DNA from: Eunapius fragilis
Taxonomy: Eukaryota; Porifera; Demospongiae; Spongillida; Spongillidae
Direction: 5' to 3'
Assembly: GCA_963681505.1 (NCBI GenBank)
Contig: OY811972.1
Coordinates: 3,703,332-3,767,331, forward strand
DNA: 64,000 nucleotides
Shown piece after piece: positions 12,810 to 23,100 of the stretch. The position numbers and the translations under genes are program-made. The notes below the pieces were generated by a model. It had not been told where the DNA came from, did no database searches, and worked only from the letters and a program-made list of their open reading frames with translations. Numbering within the stretch: position 1 is the first letter of the stretch; the number at the start of each line of letters is the position of its first letter.

Positions 12810-15800
12810 CCCAGGACACGACTAACTTCATATGGAGGCACCCTGGACAATTTTCTTGACCTGGCGGATCCAGCATATTTTAGGTTCATTATAACCGGGC
12901 AATTATGGGCCTGTGCCTGCAATTGCCCGGAATAACATACGTTGTATGAAGGCTGTATGATCGTGATGGGTAACCCAGTGATGGTCGGTCATCATCTTCG
13001 GTTCGTCTGTGCGGTTAGTCTCGTACCCAGGCCTTTTGTGGGAGCTAACCGCTAGCTTCGACTTTCTAACCAACTAGACATACTTGGACACAATCAAATC
13101 CCGCCTCTCTATAAGAATTTACAAATAGTTTAATAAATCAAAATGCAAAAGGAATAACTTAGCACAAGTCAATGGTAAATGTGGTTCCATTGATTTTACA
13201 GTTATACATATACATGTCCATACAACATCACTCAGAGATTTGTCCATCAAATTCTTTCAATTGAGCACACAATGAAGATTTTATTTCCAAGACTGTGAAG
13301 TGTCCAGAAAAATCATCCGTCTCCCCATATGCTTAATGAAAACTGGTAAAGTGGTGTCATTACATCCATATGCATATGCAATGCGTATTAGGAAGTATAT
13401 ATCACGAACTTCATCACTATAGTATAGTAGAAAATAAACATTTTATACATTCGCTCTCATGCTATTTTAAATGCTGATCACGTTGTGATTTATGTTGCTA
13501 CGCCATACCAGGCAATGTAATATAACAAAGAGTGATTTGTGTAGTTTTTTTAAAGTAGCTGTAGAATTCATACTAAAGTATCCTCTAGTTAACCATACTC
13601 CATCCCTGCATGTGACTGCATTTCCAGTCTTCATTGTGTATTAAGTAAACAAGTTTACAATAGGTACAAGTTTCTGAATGGTTTTGTAATATGTATTTTT
13701 GCTGACACATGCTGCACAACCCTAATCCATACTTAAGGACACGGGAGTATTTTGCATATGTACATCCAGAAAACTGACAAAAAAGCAGTTTGTAGCATAA
13801 AGCTAACAGTTTTTTTGCTTAGACCAGATATGTTCACTTGAACTAGCAAAAGTAGTAATTCTGTGTTCACAACCATTTTTTATGCACATACACCAATGTT
13901 ATCAAATGAATAAGTAAGCCGTCTACCTGTTACCACTGTGCGCTGTCGTGGGAACGATGTTGGTCAAGTCATATCCACGTATTATAGGGAGCGTCTCCAA
14001 ACTATTTTGGAAAAGTTAACGTCATTGTGAAGTTTCATTCCCCCCCCCCCCCCCCCTCCCCCATAACGTCATTGATATCGGAGTCCGACGCCATTTTTTT
14101 GGTCAAAATGTCACGAGCCTGACTCAATGTCAAAATGACGCTAACTTTTCCATAATAGTTAGGAGACGCCCCCTTTCTTATAAATAGAAATTTCTGGTCT
14201 CGTCATCACTGTAGCGATGACCTAATCAACCCATGGAGGGGCTGGATACGAGTCTAAGTGCTATGAATAAATTACATTGTGTAAACAATCTCTGGGTAGA
14301 TTTTTAATAGGAATATTTCGTATGTTTTGAACGGAATGCAATATCGGAATTCTGTCTCGTACAAAAGATGGATCCAAATGCTAAGATCTCCCTGAATTTT
14401 TAAAACAGAAATTTGCGACATACAAAGTTAGCTATATTTTTTTGTTGTGATTTTCTATCTTTCAGGTATGCTTTAAGATATGTACCTGCTGATTTTATAA
14501 ATTATGCAAAAGTTAATTGTGTATATATGTATACGACATCATTTAAATTCCATAATAATAAGTTGCAAAGATGATACGGAGTCAAGACATAGCAACTGCA
14601 TTTCGAACTTTCATTATTATTTTTCATCCAAAAAAGTTTGGAAAAAAAATCAAACAAATTCAAATTTGACATCACAACGCATACCTCTCCAGTGTAGAAA
14701 AAAATTGAGCGTTTTTGAAACTTCCGGACTTCCTACCTTAAAGTTATTGGTAATTATTTAAAATAACCATCATAAATTATTCCAGTATAAAATGAAGTAC
14801 AAAGCACTATTTGATTTGGTAATGGATTATTTAATGGTGTGTTATTAAAACTCGAAGTTAAAAACGTTGTGGTCATATGGCTTTTTCAAGTTTGATTTGT
14901 TGTTTTGAATATTAACTAGTAAAATGCCAATCAAATATTATAATTCTCATCATTTTTATTCTGCAGTGTATAAATCATGTTACTAATTAAAAGATGTCGT
15001 ACATTGTTTGCCAATTTAGTTAATTGCAGGCTATTTTATTTTATCTTTTGAGCTGCCGCTAAAGTTAAACAAACTGTAACAATGCGGTTCGTATTTGACT
15101 AAACATGGTTATTGTTCATTCATAAATTCATTTAGATTGACAATCCTATTACGAAATTATACTCATTTAAAAGCGTTGCACTCTTTTGCAAAGACCCTGC
15201 ATAAAAACGTGGCTGAAACATTACAACTCAAGGAGAAGGGTCAGTGGAGGGTTTTTTTAATGTGGGACTAACGTACATTACTCCTCTGGTAGTATTCAGT
15301 TCAGAACCTAATCATTGGCAAACATATATGAATTGCTATTGTTAGCTCAGCTAATCACACCAAAGAGCTACAATGATTAGCCCATGACCTTCACAGCAGT
15401 GAGGGTCTGACCTACATGTAATCCTTTAAGTGGAGGCAGAGGTGGGGTGAAGTGTGTCCTGCTGTAATATGCCACGTCACCAGCTTCACAATGAGATTAT
15501 TATAAGAGCCCCTCCCATCACACACCCCCAGTGGCCCAATCAATATGCATGTGGCAGTGCACACATGTGAATGTGTGGACGTGTATTACGAGTATGAGTG
15601 CGTGAGTGTGTGCATAGGGGAGGTGGATGGAAGGTGACTTATAATTGCTTCGTCATGCCGCAAGAAATATACGCTACTGCAGCAAGGTACATGTATGTGT
15701 AACATTGTGATTAATGGTTTGGATGACATATGGTGTGTACTAATAAGAGTATTATAGACAAGAGTTGAACGCAACCAGGGGCACATGCGGGATATAACAC

Positions 15801-16200
15801 CTAAGCTATATTATAGGAGGCATTCCTAGTAATACGGGGCATACCGGACTGTTCGGCATCAAATGGCAATGTTACATATGTGTGCATGGTGTACATGTAC
15901 ATGTTGGGTACTGAGCATAATGGAGTCCCATTTCTCGCACACTCCTGTCCACACACATACACACACTACACTACCTATGAGAAGCCCAAAGAGAATTCTC
16001 TAGTGATATTTGCATGAGCAATTGTGCCAATATGAAATTCACAGCTTGTCTTTGTAATTTTATTATTTTGGAGAGGGGGGGGGGAGGGCGGGCGTTATAA
16101 TATGATAGGTAGAGCCACCAAATATGTTAACTTACGACTGCATTTGTGTTTAGATAAGAACCAATATACAAGACATGCACAATTTATACACACACACAAA

Positions 16201-16237
<37 letters not shown>

Positions 16238-17136
16238 ACCAGGATATACATGTATAAACAGAAAGATAGACACACACATGGTATCACAGGCAGTCACACA
16301 CACACAAAGACAATTATAACCATTAATGACCAAGGCAGGTACATGTAGATGACTGCAGACATTATAATCGTGGTTAGATAATTATAAGAATCACCTAATA
16401 TTGTAAGGTATGGTGGGGAAGGATAGTGACACACACATACACACACACACCTTTGTCATTCAGTACCATGAAGGCATACAGGGGGAGGGATAGTGTGCTA
16501 CACATCTCACATTTAGGTGAGGTCATTCCTCCCCACCTCCACCTATATAGTGACATGACCATTACTTGCACCCTCCCTCCTCCCACCTTCAAATACCTTC
16601 CTATGTGCACACCAATCCCCAGCCACCCCTCAGAGATCTAGTGAAACCTATGGGTAGCGATGAATGCATGGTTTCATGGTCAAAAGAAGTACAATGTGTT
16701 TTACTCGATTATATACTTTAGCCTGATGTGTCATACATGTAACAGAATCGTTGTGAAAAGTTATTAATGCCATGGGTGTACTTTCATTTCTATCTAGCAC
16801 AAGAGCCACCAAATATGTTAACTTACGACTGCATTTGTGGTTAGATAAGAACCAAATAACAAGACATGCACAATTTATACACACACACAAAGACACACAC
16901 ACACAGAGAGACCAGGACATACATGTATACACAGAAGGATAGACACACACATGGTATCACAGACAGTCACACACACAAAGACAATACCCATTAATGACCA
17001 AGGCAGGTACATGTAGATGACTGCAGACATTACAATCGTGGTTAAATAATTATAAGAATGACCTAATATTGTAAGGTTTGTTTCCTCACTTATATAGTCT
17101 AGGATGCACAAGGGGGCGTAGGAAATTGCTCCCCCA

Positions 17137-17186
<50 letters not shown>

Positions 17187-20100
17187 CTGTCATTCAGTAC
17201 CATGAAGGCATACATGGGGAGGGATAGTGTGCTACACATCTCACATTTAGGTGAGGTCATTCCTCCCCACCTCCACCTATATAGTGACATGACCATTACT
17301 TGCACCCTCCCTCCTACCACCTTGAAATACCTTCCTATGTGCACACCAATCCCCAGCCACCCCTCAGAGATCTGGTGAAACCTATGGGTAGCCTTGAATG
17401 CATGGTTTCATGGTCAAAAGAAGTACAATGTATTTTACTCGATAATCTATACTTTATATACTTTAGCCTGATGTGTCATACGTGTAACAGAACCGTTGTG
17501 AAAAGTTATTAATGCCATGGGTGTACTTTCAGACCATTTCTATCTAGCTCGAGTTCTTTATACCTCTAACCACAAGAGCTGGTTGGGTCATAGCATAAGG
17601 TATGCACAAGTTGGTATGAAACATCAGAATGAGGTAACCATGGGAGGTATTTGGTGGAGATGACTCTTTCCTGCTCTGTGAAGGTATTCAACTACATGAG
17701 AAATTGTAGTCACTTCAGGCCTATATTCATGTAGTACTACGAATGGTTAGCAGAGGACACTGTCTTCACAGCAAGGTGATGGGGCAAGCTGGTAGGACCA
17801 TGCAATAGTGGGGTTAAAAGGAAGAAGTAGCTAAGCTGGTAAATCAGCCTGAGGCCTTATGGGCAGGTGGGGAGGAATATGTGGATGATGAGCTCATGTA
17901 AGGTTGTGATGATAAGAGAATGATGCAAAAGAACACAGCCCAATTCAAAGCTGGTGGGACCAGGTGGGTGGATAGAACCACATGACATGGATGTACAGCA
18001 CCTACAGCCCCAAGGAACCAGGAGCTATTGTCTTGATATGTCTTCATACATATACACATGTACCTACTGATACTTGGATGTAAATGTACATAAGTACACA
18101 CCACACAAATGGAGCCTCCCCCACCCCCACTCTTCAACCAGCTGATGATATGATGATGGTGGATCCAGGTGGGTAGGGAAAGTGGGTGCCCATAGAACCA
18201 CTTCTTGATGACCAATTATATTACATACTGACACAATCCTCTCCAATCCAATACCACCCCCAGCCCCATCTCTCAATACATATCCAAGCACATAAGCTTA
18301 ATATGTGCATGTGTACAGAAATGTGACCTGTATACAATACATTTATTAAAAAAGCATGTACCTTGCAATAAGAAGTCAATGTGTACATGTACTTGTATAA
18401 GAACATAACACCATATCACTTACGTCTGATCTTGCTATGTTTACATCAGCACCTGCTCCCACCAAGGTCTGCACTACATCATGATGACCATTATGACTTG
18501 CCACATACAATGGAGTTGTATTGTTCTGGTGAGGAGTGAAGGAATAGAAGAAATCAAACATACATGTCATGTAACCATCTCCATGCATGTGTACAGCAGT
18601 ATGCATGTTGGGTGAAAGTGAAGAGAAGGGATGAGGGAGGGAGGAAAGATAATGGAGGTCATGAAAAGACATCTCCAAAATGAATAGGTGGGGTCAAGTG
18701 TGGTGTGTATTTTCTTAGGTTGTAAGATGCCACTTCACAGCTTCACAATTATAAGAGCCCCTCCCATCACACACCCTCGGTGGCCCAACCAATATGCATG
18801 TGTCTGTATGTGCATGTGCACATATGTGAGTGTGTGGACGAGTGTGAGTGTGTGAGTGTGTGCATAGGGGAGGTGGGATGGAGGGTGACTTATAATGCAA
18901 GAAACATACACTACTGCAGCAAGGTATGTGTGCATGGTGTACATGTACATGTTGGGTACTGAGCATAATGGAGTCCCATTTCTTGCACACATCTGTCCAC
19001 ACACGTACAAACACCACCTATGAGAAGCCAGAAGAGAAATCTCTAGTCATATGTCATATTTGCATGAGCGATTGTGCCAATATGAAATCCTAACCTTGTG
19101 CTTGTCATTTATTTATTTTAGGGAGGGGGGGGGGGGGGGGGAGTTATAATTTGATAAAGAGAGCAACCAAATATGTTAACTTACGACTGCATTTGTGGTT
19201 AGATAAGAACCAATATACAAGACATGCACAATTTATACACACACAAAGACACACACACACACACACAGAGACCAGGACATACATGTTTACACAGAAGAAT
19301 AGACACACACATGGTATCACAGACAGTCACCCACACAAAGACAATACCCATTAATGACCAAGGCAGGTACATGTAGATGACTGCAAACATTACAATCGTG
19401 GTTAAATAATTATAAGAATGACCTAATATTGTAAGGTTTGTTTCCTCACTTATATAATCTAGGATGCACAAGGGGGCGAGGGAAATTGCTCCCCCACCAC
19501 ACACACACACACACACACACACCTTTGTCATTCAGTACCATGAAGGTATACAGGGGGTGGAATAGTGTGCTACACATCTCACATTTAGATGAGGTCATTC
19601 CTCCCCACCTCCACCTATATAGTGACATGACCATTACTTGCACCCTCCCTCCTCCCACCTTGAAATACCTTCCTATGTGCACACCAATCACCAGCCACCC
19701 CTCAGAGATCTAGTGAAACCTATGGGTAGCCTTGAGTGCATGGCTTCATGGTCAAAAGCATTACAATACCTTTTACACGTCAGCCTGATGTGTCATACAT
19801 GTAGGTGAGGTCATATGTAACGGAGCCGTTGTGAAAAGTTATTAATGCCATGTGTGTACTTTCAGACCATTTCTATCTAGCTCGAGTTCTTTATACCTCT
19901 AACCACAAGAGCTGGTTGGGTCTTAGCATAAGGTATGCACAAGTTGGTATGAAACATCAGAATGAGGTAACCATGGGAGGTATTTGATGGAGATGACTCT
20001 TTCCTGCTCTGTGAAGGCATACAACTACATGTCACTTCAGGCCTATATAAATGTAGTACTACGAATGGTTAGCAGAGGACATTGTCTTCACAGCAAGGTG

Positions 20101-23100
20101 ATGGGGCAAGCTGGTAGGACCATGCGGTAGTTGGGGTAAAAAGGGTTAACTGGGAGCTGAAGGTCAGTCTACTGAAGGAAGAAGTAGCTAAGCTGGTAAA
20201 TCACCCTGAGGCCTTATGGGCAGGTGGGGAGGAATATGTAGATGATGAGCTCATGTAAGGTTGTGATGATAAGAGAATGATGCAAAAGAACACAGCCCAG
20301 TGCAAAGCTGGTGGGACCAGGTGGGTGGATAGAACCACATGACATGGATGTACAGCACCTACAGCCCCAAGGAACCAGGAGCTATTGTCTTGATATGCCT
20401 TCATACATGTACACATGTACCTACTGGTAAATGTACAGGCATATCTGCAGATCCCCCCCCCCCCCCCCCCTCCACCACATTAATTAATTGAATTCAAGAA
20501 ATATTGAAAAATTTTTAGATATTCAATGCGAAGTGAAAACCAGCTGTCATTGTGACCGCCTTTTTTATTACTACGATGGCTACATTACCTGTTCCCACTC
20601 TGGCTCCAAAAACCCATTGCTCTCTACTAGTAACAGTATTCTTTAAAGGGGTTCCCCCCTCCCTTACCCTCCCGTTTTAATTTCATTTCATGGAGTGTTA
20701 GTTACTTAGTAAAAAGTGGGGAGGGTGAGGGAGGGGAACCCCTCCCTCTTACAAAAAATGGTGCACTAAATAATTACGTAAACGCAACGTAGCGGCATCA
20801 CGACGGTCTACTAGCCAACAATTATGGCAAAAAGCTAAGCAAAAACATAAACAGTGATACGGGTCACATAAGGACCTTTTACGCATGTATTTATGTGGAG
20901 ACAAAGATTTGGATATACTTTGTAGCACATGACGTTAGGGCAGTTTATCCAGTGTAGTTTATTCGTATTCATAATACCGTAAATGTGATGGTACCGTAAA
21001 TTGAATAATTAAAGTGGGGGGGGGGGGGAGAAACTGCAGAAGTGCCAATGTACATAAGTACACACCACACAAATGGAGCCTCCCCCACCCCCACTCTTCA
21101 ACCAGCTGATGATATGATGATGGTGGATCCAGGTGGGTAGGGAAAATGGGTGCCCATAGAACCACTTCTTGATGACCAATTATATTGCATACTGACACAA
21201 TCATCTCCAATCCAATACCACCCCCAGTCCCACCTCTCAATACATATCCAAGCACATAAGATATGTGCATGTGTACAGATATGTGAGCTGTACGTATACA
21301 ATACATTTATTAATAAAGCATGTATCTTGCAATAAGAAGTCAATGTGTACATGCACTTGTATAAGAACATAACCCTACTGATGTTGCTATATGTACATCA
21401 GCACCTGCTCCCACCAAGGTCTGCACTACATCATGATGACCATTCCACATTTAGCTGGTTACTGCATATACAGGGCCATCTACATGTCATGTGTCCATGA
21501 TGGGACCTTACAACAGCATGAGCAGGCTGCATGTCAACCATACAGCCACATGACAAGGTGGTCATATCTGTTGTTCACATAGGTGGGCAGAGGTTGCAAA
21601 TATCGAAGCAGGAGTGATGCTTGGGTCTAAGCATTTGGCATGCACAAGTTGCTAAGAGATATCAGAATAATGAGGTAATCATAAGAGGTATTAGCCAGGT
21701 GGGGATGATTCTTCTTGTTCTGTGAATGTATTCAACTACACAAGATATTCTAGTCAACACAGGCCTACTGTGAATGTTACTATGAATGGTTACCAGAGGA
21801 CATTTATGGAAAGGTCTGCAGATTCAACGTCTTTACGATAAGATGACCCCATAGTATGTTACTCACGTGACTACCAACCTTATCACCTTGGTTGACTTTA
21901 GCTCCAGCTCCTATGAGGGAATTCACAATGTTGAGGTGTCCTTTGCTGCTTGCTGTCCACAAAGGTCCTAGATCCAACTAGTGGGAATAAAAAATTTATT
22001 TCATCTCATCACATTTTCAGGTCACTTCTTTCCCAAAATGGATGACCAGAAGTAAACCACGTACCATAGAATACTATAATTTATATATCTTAACCCAGCC
22101 CACACTTAAAAGAAGGGCTCTTTTTAAAATGAGTACACCTACGTAAAGTACATATCCTGAACAACCTTCAAGAAATATACTTTTATTAAAGCTACCCAGA
22201 CATGACCACTGCTATGGAAATGTGCTCATTTTAAATATAAATAAGGTATTTGGTGGAGATGACTCTTTCCTGCTCTGTGAAGGTATTCAACTACATGAGA
22301 AATACTAGTCACCTCAGGTACTAATAATGGTTAATGGTTAATGGATATGGTCTGCATAGGCTTATTCACAGTACCCTGAATAGTGTCCAGAGCATTGGGG
22401 AAAGCTGGTGGGACCATGTGGTAGTTGGGGTTAAAAGGGTTAACTGGAAGCTGAAGGTCAGCCTACTGAAGGAAGAAGTAGCTAAGCTGGTAAATCACCC
22501 TGAGGCCTTATGGGCAGGTGGGGAGGAATATGTGGATGATGAGCTCATGTAAGGTTGTGATGATAAGAGAATGATGCAAAAGAACACAGCCCAGTGCAAA
22601 GCTGGTGGGACCAGGTGGATGGATAGAACCATATGACATGGATGTACAGCACCTACAGCCCCAAGGAACCAGGAGCTATTGTCTTGATATGCCTTCCTAC
22701 ATGTACACATGTACCTACTGGTACTTGGATCTAAATGTACATAAGTACACACCACACAAATGGACACCATCACTCATCAACCAGCTGATGATATGATGAT
22801 GGTGGATCCAGGTGGGTAGGGAAAGTGGGTGCCCATAGAACCCATTCTTGATGACCAATTATATTGCATACTGACACAATCCTCTCCAATCCAATACCAC
22901 CCCCAGCCCCACCTCTCAATACATATCCAAACACATAAGATGTACAGAAATGTGACCTGTTTACAATACAATTATTAATAAAGCATGTACCTTGCAATAA
23001 GAGGTCAATGTGTACATGTACTTGTATAAGAACATAACACCATATCACTTACATCATATGTTGCTATATTTACATCAGCACCTGCTCCCACCAAGGTCTG

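Larger units (their letters stand above)
10113..14737. mobile_element. 4.6-kb TTAA-flanked DNA transposon, no transposase recognised
   Basis: It interrupts the MITE. The left junction is GCTTTAA|GGTAGGAAATCC and the right junction GGACTTCCTACC|TTAAAG. The inverted ends GGTAGGAARTCC extend imperfectly to GTTTCAAAAAC, about 27 bp in all. Both sides carry TTAA (10109-10112 and 14738-14741), and the empty site with a single TTAA survives at 38299-38302 in S2. TTAA targets are known for piggyBac, Kolobok and Sola3 elements; the termini alone do not decide. Inside are a 72-bp tandem array, C-tracts and a small MITE. No long frame looks like a transposase, so it is presumably non-autonomous or carries captured host DNA. 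Confidence 0.85.
9812..15199. mobile_element. 750-bp TA-flanked MITE, split by a later insertion (S1)
   Basis: The left part is 9812-10112 and the right part 14738-15199. They align with the uninterrupted copy at 38014-38765. The ends are CAGCAAGTTTGCTAAAGAAC on the left and GCAAAGACCCTG on the right, the latter reading CAGGGTCTTTGC on the other strand. The left flank is TA; the right flank is CA here but TA in the other copies. No coding capacity. Confidence 0.75.
18700..21450. repeat. Intron module, S1 copy 2, with a decayed ankyrin exon
   Basis: Starts again with the CTTCACAGCTTCACAAT block and repeats the same order, with a G-run near 19128-19141, CA near 19499-19521 and the HPEALWAGGEEYVDDEL segment at about 20185-20258. 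It is interrupted by the 609-bp insertion at 20438-21046. Its ankyrin exon is only a remnant (21373-21442). Confidence 0.75.
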
